Source: Cohnella sp. SGD-V74 (GTDB taxonomy: Bacteria > Bacillota > Bacilli > Paenibacillales > Paenibacillaceae). From it: 64,000 bases of DNA. Positions 19,534 through 28,914 of the stretch are shown piece by piece (position 1 is the first letter of the stretch; each line of letters starts with the position of its first letter). The notes under the pieces were generated by a model. It did not search any database. It had not been told where the DNA came from and saw nothing but the letters and a program-made list of their open reading frames with translations. Location of the stretch: contig NZ_PVYW01000001.1 in assembly GCF_003001675.1 (NCBI RefSeq), positions 372,001 to 436,000 on the forward strand, written 5' to 3'. A program made the position numbers and the translations under genes.

Positions 19534-20358
19534 CTACCCTTTAATACCGCCCGAAGCAACGCCTTCCAGCACCCTGCCGGAGAAAATAAAGAACAGAATC
19601 AGAATCGGCACGGTCGCCATGACCGAACCGGCCATCGCCAGGTCGATGTTGTACATCAGATTGTTCGTGAACTTCATGATCATAAGCGGAATCGTCTTCT
19701 TCGCTTCGCTCTGCAGCATAATCAGCGGAACGAAAAACTGGTTCCAGATTTGCACCGACATAATGATGCAGATGCTGAACACGACCGGGCTCGCCAGCGG
19801 GAACATGACCTTCGCGAACGTCGTCCATTCCCCGGCTCCGTCGATCTTCGCCGATTCATACAGGTCGGCCGGCAGCTTCTCGAAAAACGTCGTCAACAGA
19901 AACACCGGCATCGACAACCCCGACGCAAGCACGATCACGACGCCCCATTGCGAATTCATCAGCCCCATGTCGCGAATGAGCAGGAAAATCGGAACGATGC
20001 CGAGCTGCACCGGAAACATCAGGCCGATCAGAAAATAAACGAGCAGCCCGTTCTTGAACCGAAATCGGAACCGACCGATCCCGTAAGCGACCATAGACGA
20101 CAGCGCGATCACGATCAGCAGAGTGGCGGCCAGAATCAAGACGCTGTTGAAGAAGTACCGGTGAAAGCCCGCTTCCGCGAACAGCTTGCCGAAGTTGGCG
20201 AAGTTGAATACTTCCGGCCAGCCGAACGTGTTCGACAGCAGCTCCTTCTTCGACCGGAACGCCTGGTAGGTCATATAACCGAGAACGAACAGCGTAAATG
20301 AGGAATACAGCCACAGGATCGCGGAGCTGGCGTACGTTCTGCGCGCTTTCAGATTCAT
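19534..20358 (-). CDS. CUT1 sugar ABC transporter permease (MalG-like)
   Basis: The product (274 aa) has six predicted membrane helices and an EAA loop LYESAKIDGAGEWTTFAKVMFPLASP. It pairs with the upstream permease to import a sugar, probably a rhamnose-containing oligosaccharide judging from the neighbouring GH78. The frame is open far upstream, but ATG at 20358 after GGAGGATGGAGC gives the proper N-terminus and overlaps the previous gene as ATGA. Confidence 0.93.
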   Translation of the reverse strand: MNLKARRTYASSAILWLYSSFTLFVLGYMTYQAFRSKKELLSNTFGWPEVFNFANFGKLFAEAGFHRYFFNSVLILAATLLIVIALSSMVAYGIGRFRFRFKNGLLVYFLIGLMFPVQLGIVPIFLLIRDMGLMNSQWGVVIVLASGLSMPVFLLTTFFEKLPADLYESAKIDGAGEWTTFAKVMFPLASPVVFSICIIMSVQIWNQFFVPLIMLQSEAKKTIPLMIMKFTNNLMYNIDLAMAGSVMATVPILILFFIFSGRVLEGVASGGIKG

Positions 20359-21281
20359 GCTCCATCCTCCGTTCGGCGATAGGTAAGGACGACTTGAACG
20401 ACGGCGACGACGAAGATAACGGAGAACATGACGCAGGCGATCGTTGTGCCCATCCCCATGGCGTTCACGTTCATCGTGCCTCCGACCGCGCTGTTGTCGC
20501 CGAAGGCGATCCGATAGAAGAACAGCGCCATGACGTCCACGCTGCGGTTGATGCCGCCCGATACGCCGCCCAGAATAAAGCTGAAGTCGAACATCGTCAT
20601 CGCGAAAATGTACGTCAGGATGAGCATATTCAGCACCGTCGTCTTGATCTGAGGCAGCACGATGCTGAAAAATCTCCGCCAGTAGGACGCTCCTTCGAGC
20701 AGCGCGGCCTCCATCATTTCTACCGGAATCATCTTCATCGCCCCGAGAAAAAAGATCATGCCGACGCCGATGCCCGACCAAGCGACCATCATCCAGACGA
20801 TATAGATGCCGAGCTCCGGCAGCCCGATCCACGGTCTCGTCCATTCGCCCAATCCGACCGCTTCCAGCAGCTTGTTAAAGACGCCGATATTGCCGTCGAA
20901 AATGAGCGTGCCCATGAACACGATCACAGGCGTGGCGATAAATTGAGGCGAGAAAATCATCGCCTGGAAGAAGCGATGTCCTTTGATTCGGCTGTACAGC
21001 AAATAGGCCATATAGAGCTGGCCCGGCAGCACGGCGAGCGTATTAAGCAGAAACAGCACGACGCTGTGCCGGAACGCTCCGGTCAGCTGCCCGAACAGTT
21101 CCTTGTTGCCGAACAGCTCGGCGTAATTGGCGAAGCCGACGAACGTCTTCGGCCCGATCCCGTCCCATCGGTTCAGGCTGATCTGGAACGCCGAGAAGAT
21201 CGGATAGACGGTAAACAAGCTGTACAGCGCGAAGCCCGGCAAAATGAACCACAGAAATGGCCGTTTTCTAAACCAAGTCAA
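20355..21281 (-). CDS. CUT1 sugar ABC transporter permease (MalF-like)
   Basis: The product (about 308 aa) contains membrane segments starting FLWFILPGFALYSLF and the EAA loop MEAALLEGASYWRRFFSIVLP. No ATG fits the N-terminus. TTG at 21281 behind GAGAGGGTG is the best start, and the open frame beyond it runs into the repeat element at 21307-21529, which is not coding. No ATPase gene is present, so a shared MsmK-type ATPase elsewhere is likely, as is common for such importers. Confidence 0.88.
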   Translation of the reverse strand: MTWFRKRPFLWFILPGFALYSLFTVYPIFSAFQISLNRWDGIGPKTFVGFANYAELFGNKELFGQLTGAFRHSVVLFLLNTLAVLPGQLYMAYLLYSRIKGHRFFQAMIFSPQFIATPVIVFMGTLIFDGNIGVFNKLLEAVGLGEWTRPWIGLPELGIYIVWMMVAWSGIGVGMIFFLGAMKMIPVEMMEAALLEGASYWRRFFSIVLPQIKTTVLNMLILTYIFAMTMFDFSFILGGVSGGINRSVDVMALFFYRIAFGDNSAVGGTMNVNAMGMGTTIACVMFSVIFVVAVVQVVLTYRRTEDGA

Positions 21282-21306
21282 CCGTAACACCCTCTCTGCC
21301 CGCGGC

Positions 21307-21529
21307 AAAGGGGCTGTCCCATACGCTAACAAAGCTTCTTGGCAAGATAATCGATAAACAAGGGGACAGGGGGATGTACCTCCCTCCGATGCTATACGCT
21401 CCTGAAATTTGAATAGGCAAACCCGTTGCAAGGTGATTTCAGGAGCGTATGAGGCAGTCTACGGGAGGTACATCCCCCTTCTTTGTCTATCGATCATCCC
21501 AAGCTTCTATCTACCGGGACAGCCCCTTT
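21307..21529 (-). repeat. Structured 3'-UTR repeat, copy 1 (intra-operonic)
   Basis: Ends AAAGGGGCTGTCCC / GGGACAGCCCCTTT form terminal inverted repeats. Inside are outer arms GGATGTACCTCCC / GGGAGGTACATCC and inner arms TATACGCTCCTGAAAT / ATTTCAGGAGCGTA. These enclose a conserved AAACCCGTT loop and are followed by TGAGGCAG. It begins 21 bases after the stop of the sugar-binding protein gene and ends 25 bases before the permease start, so it sits inside the operon. Confidence 0.9.
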
Positions 21530-21550
21530 AACCGGATGATGTCTTCGTAT

Positions 21551-22876
21551 TTACTGCGCCGGGTAAGCGGCCGCTTTGTCGAGAATTTCCGCGCCTTCGG
21601 CTCCGGTAATCGCGGACGTCATCAGCTTCGGAATGACGTCCTTCATCAGCACGTCTGCCGCATTGGACTCCTGCGACGACAGCGCGGTCAGCACGCTGTA
21701 GATGTTGACGCCCGCCTCGTCGAATACCGCCAGCTCCTTGACGCCTTCATCCTTCGCCACAATGTCCTTGAGCGTCGGCACGAGCCCTACCGCGTCTTCC
21801 AGAATTTGCTGCGCTTCGAGCGAATTCAGGAACTCGATGTATTTGACCGCCTGATCGGGATGTGCCGTCTTGGAAGACACCGCATACGTCATGAAGTTGC
21901 TGTAGCTGGACTGCACGACCTTCTTGCCTTCCTTGTTTGGAATCGAGAAGCGGCCCAGGTTGATGCCGGAATCGACGTAAGTCGCGTTAGCCCACGTTCC
22001 GTCGACGATCGCCGCCGCTTTGCCGTTCGTGAAGGCGAATTGGGCGGCCGCGTAGTCTTGGGCGAGGAAATCTTTGCCGAAGTAACCTTTGTCGATGAAG
22101 TCCCGGAACGCCTGCAGCGTCTCCGCGACGGCCGGATCGGTCAGCTTGCCTTGTCCGGCTTGGGCCGCCTTCAGCGCCGAGTTGGAGAAAGCCGGAGCGA
22201 AGGCGAAGATCGGCCAGGCGCGGTCCCACTCGCTCTTGCCGGCGAGCGCGATCGGCGTCAATCCGGCGGCCTTCAGCGCTTCCAGACCCTGGACGAATTC
22301 GTCCCACGTCGTCGGCGACTGCAGGCCGTTTTTCTCGTACAAGTCCTTGTTGTAGTACACGACGTTCGTATCGAAGAACGACGGCAGCGAGCAATAAATT
22401 TTGCCGTCCACCGTACAGTAAGTTACCTCGGATTCGGCATAACGAGACAGATCCAGGTTGTACGGAGTCAGATCCAGCAGGAAGCCGTTTTTGACCATTT
22501 CGCCCATCTTCGCCGTCTTGTCTCCCTGCACCCAGAACAGGTCGGGAAGCTCGTTCGCCTGCAGCGCAACGTTAAGGCTCTGGTCGTTTTGCGCGAAGTC
22601 GTACTCCAGCTTGATGTTCGGATACTTGGCCGCGAAGGCGGCGTTGATCTTCTTGAACGGCTCTTCCAGTACGGCTTGGTTGCCCAAGTCTCCCCACACC
22701 TTTAATGTGACGCTCTCTTCTTGAGGAGCTTGCGAGTTGGCCGCGGGCGCGCTGCCCGACGGGCTGGCCGACGGACTGGACGCGTCGTTTCCATTGTCCT
22801 TGCCGCCGCAGCCTTGCAGCACCGCGCCGGTCATGGCGAACAGCGCAAGCGCGGTAACGAGTCTTTTTCCCTTCAA
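21551..22876 (-). CDS. Sugar ABC transporter substrate-binding lipoprotein
   Basis: The 441-aa product has a lipobox AVLQGCGGKD after a short signal peptide, a Ser/Pro/Ala linker, then the family 1 solute-binding fold (VTLKVWGDLGNQAVLEEPFKKINAAF, PDLFWVQGDKTAKM, DGTWANATYVDSG). It delivers sugar to the two downstream permeases. Start is TTG at 22876 behind GGAGGGG. Upstream open sequence lacks a signal peptide and is leader. The strongly transcribed first gene of the operon is separated from the permeases by repeat copy 1. Confidence 0.93.
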   Translation of the reverse strand: MKGKRLVTALALFAMTGAVLQGCGGKDNGNDASSPSASPSGSAPAANSQAPQEESVTLKVWGDLGNQAVLEEPFKKINAAFAAKYPNIKLEYDFAQNDQSLNVALQANELPDLFWVQGDKTAKMGEMVKNGFLLDLTPYNLDLSRYAESEVTYCTVDGKIYCSLPSFFDTNVVYYNKDLYEKNGLQSPTTWDEFVQGLEALKAAGLTPIALAGKSEWDRAWPIFAFAPAFSNSALKAAQAGQGKLTDPAVAETLQAFRDFIDKGYFGKDFLAQDYAAAQFAFTNGKAAAIVDGTWANATYVDSGINLGRFSIPNKEGKKVVQSSYSNFMTYAVSSKTAHPDQAVKYIEFLNSLEAQQILEDAVGLVPTLKDIVAKDEGVKELAVFDEAGVNIYSVLTALSSQESNAADVLMKDVIPKLMTSAITGAEGAEILDKAAAYPAQ

Positions 22877-22905
22877 ATGAAACCCCTCCGATTTTCGTAG
22901 GAATG

Positions 22906-22928
22906 TAGGCAAGATCGCGATCTTCCTA
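22906..22928. promoter_or_regulatory. Palindrome in the sugar-operon leader
   Basis: A perfect 14-base palindrome AAGATCGCGATCTT with TAGG / CCTA outside lies between the putative cre site and the binding-protein start. It could be an operator for the neighbouring AraC-type regulator or an mRNA hairpin. No T-run follows. Confidence 0.4.
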
Positions 22929-22930
22929 CA

Positions 22931-22944
22931 GTGTAAGCGATTGC
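22931..22944. promoter_or_regulatory. Putative catabolite-response element (cre)
   Basis: TGTAAGCGATTGCA fits the Gram-positive CcpA site TGWAANCGNTNWCA at all but one position, and lies 55 bases before the start of the sugar-uptake operon. An 8-base inverted repeat, GCGATTGC (22936-22943) and GCAATCGC (22962-22969), extends from it. Carbon catabolite repression of rhamnoside uptake is the expected role. Confidence 0.5.
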
Positions 22945-23057
22945 ACCTGAGCGCTCCATGCAGCAATCGCCTGAGAACGTTCCATCTCAATCGAAGAACG
23001 CGACCGTTCCCCGGGTGATGTTCCATATTTTACGATTCAGGTTCCATTTATCCGGAA

Positions 23058-24626
23058 TTACCTTCTTTGCTTAAACTGCTTCACCGTCTGTCCGGTCGTG
23101 CGCTTGAACACTTTAATAAAATAATTCGGGTTCAAATAGCCGACCCGGGCGGCAATCTCCTCGGTGGACAGCTCCGTCTCGTTGTAGAGGCGGATCGCCT
23201 CGCGGATGCGGATACGCGTCAAATAGTCGGAGAACGCCTCCCCCGTCTCCTGGCGGAAGCGCTGGCTGAAGTGGCTCGGGCTGAAGCCGACGCGCTCGGC
23301 GGCGTCCTCCAGCCGGATCGGCTCTGCATAGCGGCTCTCCACGAACGCCTTCGCCTTGGCCAGCCAGCCCCGGCTCGCTTGCAGCGACGAAGCCGCATCT
23401 TTGGCCCGCGCCAGCATCTCCTCCAGAATGCGGACGAACTCCGCTTTCGTACCGGCCTTGCGGAACGCTGCATTCGTCCCGAACCGGCCGCGGAGGCTCT
23501 CCGGGTCCAATTCGTAGCGCTCGATCATCAGATTCATCAGATGGGTCGCGATCATCTCGCCGATCCTTCCCCATTCGGACGGCAGCAGCCGTTCCGCCGA
23601 GTCGGCCATACGGCGGCGAATCTCTTCCCCCAGCTCCTCGAAGTGAAGAAACTCGATTTTGTTTTTCGCCTGCCTGTACAGATCAAGCCATTCCTGCTCG
23701 CCCATTTCCCGCAATGCGGCGCTTTCTCCGAAGTAGATGCCCGCTCCCTCGTAGAAGCACATCCGGGCGGCGCGCTCCGCATCCGTTCGCGACTGCCCGA
23801 GCCGCTCGAACGGCAGGGAGGCTCCCGCTCCGGCGACGAGCGAGACGTTCAGGTTTTTCGCCCATGCCGCGGTCAGTTCCTCGGCGATCTGCCGCAGCCG
23901 AACTTCCCCGTCGGGATCGCTTGCTTCCAGCGCACAGGCGCCATGCAGCATGCCGTCCTGCTCTCCGAAGTATTCCAGGCCGTCCAGCCGGGAGAAGATC
24001 TCCTCCGTCTGCAGCGCCATCGCTTTGCGTTCCGTCTGCGAGTAGTCCGACTCTCTCGGCAGCGGCATCAGAACGAGCCAGCGCGCCGACCTGCCCAGCG
24101 CTTCCAGCCGCTTCAGCAGCGACGGGCAATGTCCGGACAGGAGGCCTTCCGGCTGCTCCTTCGTCCGCGCGAGCAGTCCGGCCTTCTCGTCGGCCAACGA
24201 GTCATCCGCTTCCGCCCCCCGGTCTCGAACGCGCTCTCCTCCCGAGCTCCCTTCCTCTCCGATCGTCAGAGCGTCCAGAACGCGCAGCAGCTCCTCGGGT
24301 TCCATCTCGTATTTGGAAATATAGTCGGTCACGCCGGCCTGAATCGCCTGGCGGGTATATTCGAAGTCGCTGTAGCTGCTCAAAATAATAAAACGAAGCC
24401 CCGGATCGAGCCGCTTCAGTTCGCGGATCAGCGCGAACCCGTCCATTCCCGGCATGCGGATGTCGGTCAGCACGATGTCGAACGCCTCTTCTTCCGCCGC
24501 GCGCAGAGCTTCCTCCCCGCTCTTGAATACACCGGCAATCCGGTAACCGCGGCTTTCCCATTCGATGATCGATTGCAGCCCGATCCGCACGAGCGCCTCG
24601 TCGTCGACGATCATCACTTTACGCAT
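23058..24626 (-). CDS. YesN-type response regulator with AraC output domain
   Basis: The product (522 aa) has a receiver domain (1-120) with acidic pocket D8/D9, phospho-acceptor D55 in DIVLTDIRMPG, and a long middle region. A C-terminal AraC double helix-turn-helix follows (about 420-520, IRLEDAAERVGFSPSHFSQRF and IAARVGYLNPNYFIKVFKRTTG). Its start overlaps the kinase stop by eight bases. It probably activates the adjacent sugar-uptake operon when the kinase senses substrate. Confidence 0.93.
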   Translation of the reverse strand: MRKVMIVDDEALVRIGLQSIIEWESRGYRIAGVFKSGEEALRAAEEEAFDIVLTDIRMPGMDGFALIRELKRLDPGLRFIILSSYSDFEYTRQAIQAGVTDYISKYEMEPEELLRVLDALTIGEEGSSGGERVRDRGAEADDSLADEKAGLLARTKEQPEGLLSGHCPSLLKRLEALGRSARWLVLMPLPRESDYSQTERKAMALQTEEIFSRLDGLEYFGEQDGMLHGACALEASDPDGEVRLRQIAEELTAAWAKNLNVSLVAGAGASLPFERLGQSRTDAERAARMCFYEGAGIYFGESAALREMGEQEWLDLYRQAKNKIEFLHFEELGEEIRRRMADSAERLLPSEWGRIGEMIATHLMNLMIERYELDPESLRGRFGTNAAFRKAGTKAEFVRILEEMLARAKDAASSLQASRGWLAKAKAFVESRYAEPIRLEDAAERVGFSPSHFSQRFRQETGEAFSDYLTRIRIREAIRLYNETELSTEEIAARVGYLNPNYFIKVFKRTTGQTVKQFKQRR

Positions 24627-26364
24627 GCGAGCGCTCCCCCTTTTCCACCGTCGTTTCCCCTATTCTCAAAGGCACCTTTACCGTAACGGACGTGCCTGCC
24701 CCCGGTTCGCTCCGTATCGTCAAGCCGTAACTTTTTCCGTAATGAAGCTGGATTCTCTCATGAACGCTGCGCACGCCCAGCCGATCGGTCGGAGGAGCGA
24801 ACAACCCGCTTACGAGCGCCTCTACCTTCTCCTTCTGCATGCCGACTCCGTTGTCCTCGACCGTCACGAACAGTTGATCTCCTTCCGACGCGGCGGACAC
24901 CATAATTTCTCCGGGACGCTCCGACGGCGCCAAGCCGTGAATAAGCGCGTTCTCGATCAGCGGCTGCAGCAGAAACTTCAGCACCTCGACCCGCTCCAGC
25001 CCATCCGGAACATTCGTCGAGAACTCGAAGTGCTGATAGCGCACCTTCTGAATCGCGACGTAATTGCGCAGAATCGCGATCTCGTCCGCCAGAGACACGG
25101 GATCGCCCGACCCGCGAAGCGCATAGGTAAGCAAGGCGTTCAACGAATCGACCATCTCCTTGATGTTGTCCTGCTTCTGAATCATCGCCATCCACCGGAT
25201 CGAATTGAGCGTGTTGTACAGAAAATGCGGCGACAATTGATTCTGCAGCACCCGGATTTCGGCGTCCTTCTTTTTCTTCTCCTGCTTGGCGACCTCGTCG
25301 ATCAACTGTTCGATCTCGTACATGATGGAGATGAACGTATCGTTCATCTCGACGATTTCCACCGCTCCGCCGAATCGCTTCAGCTTGCCCGGACGGACGC
25401 CCTTGATGCCCATCTTCATATTCAGCGTCAGCCGGCGGATCGGAATGACGAGATCGAGCGCCAGCAGATGGGTGACGACGAGACCGAGCAGAATGCATCC
25501 GAACAAAATGAACAGCGCCTGCCTGACCGTATGGTAGATCGGCTCGTACAGCCGGTCGAGCTGCATCTGCACCGCCAGCGTCCAGCCGTTGCCCAACTGG
25601 CCGTCCGTGAACGACAGCAGCCGCTCGCTTCTGGCCTCGTCGATCGACACCTCGTTGTCGACGAGCGCTTCTCCGCGTTCGTCCAGCAGCTTAAGCGCCG
25701 TATCCTCCTGAAACTTCGTCTGCCGGAAAATATCGCCGATCGCCTCGACGCGAATGACGAGCGTCAACGTGCCCAGCTCGTTCAGCTTCTCGTCGCGGAT
25801 CGTCCGTCCGAGCCGGAAGGCCCGGAACTTCGTGTAGCCGTCGTCGAACGTCTGCGGGGCGAACCACCTGGCTCCGCCTTTCATCTCCCCCACCGCCGCC
25901 CGGTAGGCCGGATCGCGCACGTTGTACTCATCTATGGCGTTTTTGCCGTACGTGTAGATGGCGCCCGGCGTCTCGATCTTGATCGAGCGGATATAGCTGT
26001 TCTGGTCCGCTCCCAGCCAGAGCACGTTCAGCTTCTCGTTAATCGCGCTCTCCACCTTGAACCTGTCATAGGCGGACTCGGGCTCCGTCTTCGCCAGCCT
26101 CAGCAGTTCTCCATCCGTCATGATCTGCTTGCTGAGCTGCTCGTAGCTTCTCATCCGGTCGTCGACTTTCTGCCCCATCAGGCCGAGCAGGTCGGTCGCG
26201 TATTCGGCGGCTGTCGCCTTGGAAGAGGACGTATAGCTTTCCGTCAAATAATAAATGCCCGCGAGCGCGGGAAGCAATATAAGCGGCGTGTAGACGAGCA
26301 CCAGCTTGTAAGGCAGGCGGATACTGCGCCAACGCGTCGGAAGTTTGAACCGGCCGATCCTCAT
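24619..26364 (-). CDS. YesM-type membrane sensor histidine kinase
   Basis: The 581-aa product has two membrane segments (about 23-45 and 290-312) bracketing an extracellular sensor region, then a HAMP linker. A His_kinase domain follows with LQNQLSPHFLYNTLNSIRWMA, where His is the phospho-acceptor, and an ATPase domain with NALIHGL and VEDNGVGM. Start is ATG at 26364 behind GAGGGGGAGACGG; an earlier in-frame codon has no such site. Partner of the overlapping response regulator. Confidence 0.93.
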   Translation of the reverse strand: MRIGRFKLPTRWRSIRLPYKLVLVYTPLILLPALAGIYYLTESYTSSSKATAAEYATDLLGLMGQKVDDRMRSYEQLSKQIMTDGELLRLAKTEPESAYDRFKVESAINEKLNVLWLGADQNSYIRSIKIETPGAIYTYGKNAIDEYNVRDPAYRAAVGEMKGGARWFAPQTFDDGYTKFRAFRLGRTIRDEKLNELGTLTLVIRVEAIGDIFRQTKFQEDTALKLLDERGEALVDNEVSIDEARSERLLSFTDGQLGNGWTLAVQMQLDRLYEPIYHTVRQALFILFGCILLGLVVTHLLALDLVIPIRRLTLNMKMGIKGVRPGKLKRFGGAVEIVEMNDTFISIMYEIEQLIDEVAKQEKKKKDAEIRVLQNQLSPHFLYNTLNSIRWMAMIQKQDNIKEMVDSLNALLTYALRGSGDPVSLADEIAILRNYVAIQKVRYQHFEFSTNVPDGLERVEVLKFLLQPLIENALIHGLAPSERPGEIMVSAASEGDQLFVTVEDNGVGMQKEKVEALVSGLFAPPTDRLGVRSVHERIQLHYGKSYGLTIRSEPGAGTSVTVKVPLRIGETTVEKGERSHA

Positions 26365-26439
26365 CCGTCTCCCCCTCTTGTATGCGCTTTCCCACCATTC
26401 TAGCACAGATGCCCGCAGCTTCGTCCGTAAACAAGCAAA

Positions 26440-26483
26440 AGGGGATTCCCCAAAGTCATAAAAGATGACTAGGGATATCCCCT
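26440..26483 (-). terminator. Terminator of the hemE-hemH-hemY operon
   Basis: Arms AGGGGAT (26440-26446) and ATCCCCT (26477-26483), with inner TCCC/GGGA and AGTCAT/ATGACT pairs, form a long hairpin 12 bases after the hemY stop. On the minus strand it is followed by TTTTGCTTGTTT. Confidence 0.85.
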
Positions 26484-26495
26484 GTTCTTATTTGC

Positions 26496-27977
26496 TTAAG
26501 AGTCGCTCCCGACGACCTGCAAGTTGGCCAGCAAAACTTCGGCAGCCTGCTTCCCTTGCGCGACGCAGTCCGGCAGGCCCACGGCTTCGAATGCCGCGCC
26601 GGCGGCGTATACGCCCGGCAGCCGCTGCGCGAGCTTCGCGCGGAAGTCGGCGATCGCTTCGACATGCCCGACCGGATATTGCGGCATCGAATGGCGCAGC
26701 CGCGTAATCTCGGCGAATTCCGGCGCCGCCTCCAGCCCCATCAAGTCGCGCAAATCTCCGCGCACCGCGGCGATCATCGCTTCGTCGTTCAGTTCCACGC
26801 CCTGCTCGTCGTTCGCGCGGCCGACGTAGCAGCGGATCAGCCGCTTGCCTTCGGGCGCGGTATGTTGCCATTTCGCCGAGGTCCACGTACTCGCCGTGAT
26901 GAGGCGTTTCTCCCCGCGCGGCACGAGGAAGCCGGAGCCGTCCAAGTCGTGATCGAACCCTTCCGCCGCATCGTAGCCGAACACGACGTTGGCCACGGAG
27001 ACGTAGCGGATCGCCGACAGTGCGGATACGTCCGTATGCGGTTCAAGCAGCTCGGCCGCGGCATAGGCAGGCAGCGTCACGATAACTTGATCGGCCTCGC
27101 AAAACGTTCCGTCGGACAAGCTCAGCCGGTATGACGGTTCCTCTTCCGAACCCGCCGTCTCTATCTCTCGAACCTTCGCCCCCAACCGGATATGTCCTCC
27201 GTCCGACCGGATTCGCTGCTCCATCGCTTCGATCACCGTCGACAGTCCGTTCTTGAACGTCAGGAAGACGCTGACCGGCAGCGCCGGCGAATCCGAGGAG
27301 CCTGCCGGCGCTCTCGCCTTCGAGGCGACAGCAGCAGCCTGAGCCGCCTGCGTTCCGGCGATCAGACTCCCGTGCTCCTCGACCATCCGTTTGAACTGCG
27401 GGAACGTCGCCTCCAGTCCCAGCTTGTACAAGTCGCCCGCATGAATGCCCGCCAGCAGCGGCTCGAAAACGCGCTCCACCATTTCCTTGCCCATCCGCCG
27501 TTCCAGGAACGTCCCGACCGACTCGTCTCCCGGCTTCGCGTCCTCGGGCAGCTCCGCTTCCTGCAGCGCCCGCAGCTTGCCCTGCTCGGACACAAGCTCC
27601 GTCTGCATGAACTTGTCGCGGTCGGAAGGAACGCCCATCACCAACCCTTGCGGCATCGGAACGAGCTTGCCGTCCCGGGAAATATACGTCATCTTCGCCT
27701 GCGGATTCGTGCCCGTCAATTCCTCGGCAAGCCCGAGCTCCTCGGCCAGCCTGATCATCGGCAGCTTGCGCGCGAGGAAGGAGTCGGGCCCCCGTTCGAT
27801 GACGAACCCGTCCCTGCGCAGCGTGTTGATCCGCCCGCCGAGACGGTCGGAGCCTTCCAGCACCGTTACCTCGACCGTCTCTCCGCGCTCCTCGGCCAGC
27901 TTAAGCAAATAAAAGGCGGCGCTGAGGCCGGTAATCCCGCCGCCCAGCACCGCCACCCGGCGACTTCTATTCGTCAT
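26496..27977 (-). CDS. hemY: Coproporphyrinogen III oxidase (HemY/CgoX)
   Basis: The 493-aa FAD enzyme has a dinucleotide-binding motif VLGGGITGLSAAFYL at the N-terminus. Conserved GPDSFLARKLPM and the C-terminal YAAGAAFEAVGLPDCVAQGKQAAE are family blocks. In Firmicutes this protein, long called protoporphyrinogen oxidase, oxidises coproporphyrinogen III to coproporphyrin III. The gene overlaps hemH by 11 bases and is last in the operon. Confidence 0.95.
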   Translation of the reverse strand: MTNRSRRVAVLGGGITGLSAAFYLLKLAEERGETVEVTVLEGSDRLGGRINTLRRDGFVIERGPDSFLARKLPMIRLAEELGLAEELTGTNPQAKMTYISRDGKLVPMPQGLVMGVPSDRDKFMQTELVSEQGKLRALQEAELPEDAKPGDESVGTFLERRMGKEMVERVFEPLLAGIHAGDLYKLGLEATFPQFKRMVEEHGSLIAGTQAAQAAAVASKARAPAGSSDSPALPVSVFLTFKNGLSTVIEAMEQRIRSDGGHIRLGAKVREIETAGSEEEPSYRLSLSDGTFCEADQVIVTLPAYAAAELLEPHTDVSALSAIRYVSVANVVFGYDAAEGFDHDLDGSGFLVPRGEKRLITASTWTSAKWQHTAPEGKRLIRCYVGRANDEQGVELNDEAMIAAVRGDLRDLMGLEAAPEFAEITRLRHSMPQYPVGHVEAIADFRAKLAQRLPGVYAAGAAFEAVGLPDCVAQGKQAAEVLLANLQVVGSDS

Positions 27978-28914
27978 GGCCGTTTCCCCCGTTCGCCGCG
28001 CCGATAACCGAATCGGCGAGCGCGGCCATATATTGCGGATCGTCGTTCAGCATGCGGATCCGTTCGAGGCGAATTCCTTTTTCTTCGGCGAACTTCTTTG
28101 CTTCGATATCGATATCGTACAGCACTTCCAGATGGTCGGACACGAACCCGACCGGCGTCACGAGCACGGAACGGACGCCTTCCTCCGCCAGCTTCTCGAG
28201 CGTCTCGAGAATGTCCGGCCCGAGCCAAGGCTGGCCGGTCTGACCGGCGCTCTGCCAGGTGAACTGCCACTTGTCCACGCCCGCTTGCGCGGCCACGGCG
28301 GCCGAAGTCGCCAGCAGTTGATCCGCGTACGGGTCGTTCAGCTCCAAGATTTTAGCCGGAAGGCTATGGGCGCTGAACAGTACGAGCGCTTCGTCCCGAT
28401 CGCCGAGCTTATCCAGACCTTCGTTCACGCGTTCGCTCAACGCTTCGATCAGCTGCGGGTGCAGATGGTACTCCTCGACGCCGCGGAAGCGAATGCCATG
28501 CTTCTCCGCTTCCTCCCGCGCCCGCTTCAAGTAGCCGCCTACGCTCATCGACGAATATTGCGGCGTCAGCACGATGCCGACCGCTTCGCGAACGCCGTCC
28601 GCCGCCATCGCCGCGATGCCGTCCTCGATGAACGGCGCCGCATGCTTCAAGCCTTGGTAGCAGGCGTAGACGCCCGCTCCGGCCAATTCGTCCAGCTTGC
28701 TCTGCAGAGCCGCGGCCTGACGGTTCGTGTTTTCGCGGAGCGGGAACACTCCCCCGACGATCGCCCGGTAGCGGGAAGTCAAATCTTCCAACTGCTCGGC
28801 CGTCGGCGGATGCCCCCTGCGGATGTGCGTATAGTAGGCCTCCACGCCCTCCAGACTTTCAGGCGTTCCGTAAGACATGACAAGCACGCCGATCGTTCTT
28901 TTGTCCGCGCTCAT
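27967..28914 (-). CDS. hemH: Coproporphyrin III ferrochelatase (HemH/CpfC)
   Basis: The 315-aa product inserts Fe2+ into coproporphyrin III. VLVMSYGTPESLEGVEAYYTHIRRGHPP at the start and VLFSAHSLPAK (metal-site His) are diagnostic of Gram-positive ferrochelatases. The late VTPVGFVSDHLEVLYDID block carries the second conserved acidic site. ATG at 28914 overlaps the hemE stop by four bases and is preceded by AGAGGAGG inside hemE. Confidence 0.96.
   Translation of the reverse strand: MSADKRTIGVLVMSYGTPESLEGVEAYYTHIRRGHPPTAEQLEDLTSRYRAIVGGVFPLRENTNRQAAALQSKLDELAGAGVYACYQGLKHAAPFIEDGIAAMAADGVREAVGIVLTPQYSSMSVGGYLKRAREEAEKHGIRFRGVEEYHLHPQLIEALSERVNEGLDKLGDRDEALVLFSAHSLPAKILELNDPYADQLLATSAAVAAQAGVDKWQFTWQSAGQTGQPWLGPDILETLEKLAEEGVRSVLVTPVGFVSDHLEVLYDIDIEAKKFAEEKGIRLERIRMLNDDPQYMAALADSVIGAANGGNGHDE

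Noticed and set aside
21282..21431. 50-residue N-terminal extension of the first sugar permease
   Set aside because: It is translated from repeat copy 1 and has no similarity to permeases.
21307..21529. Structured repeats as simple transposon-derived MITEs
   Set aside because: The ends are inverted repeats, but no target duplication is evident, all five share orientation and stop-codon proximity, and stems covary, which fits a transcribed element better. A mobile origin is not excluded.
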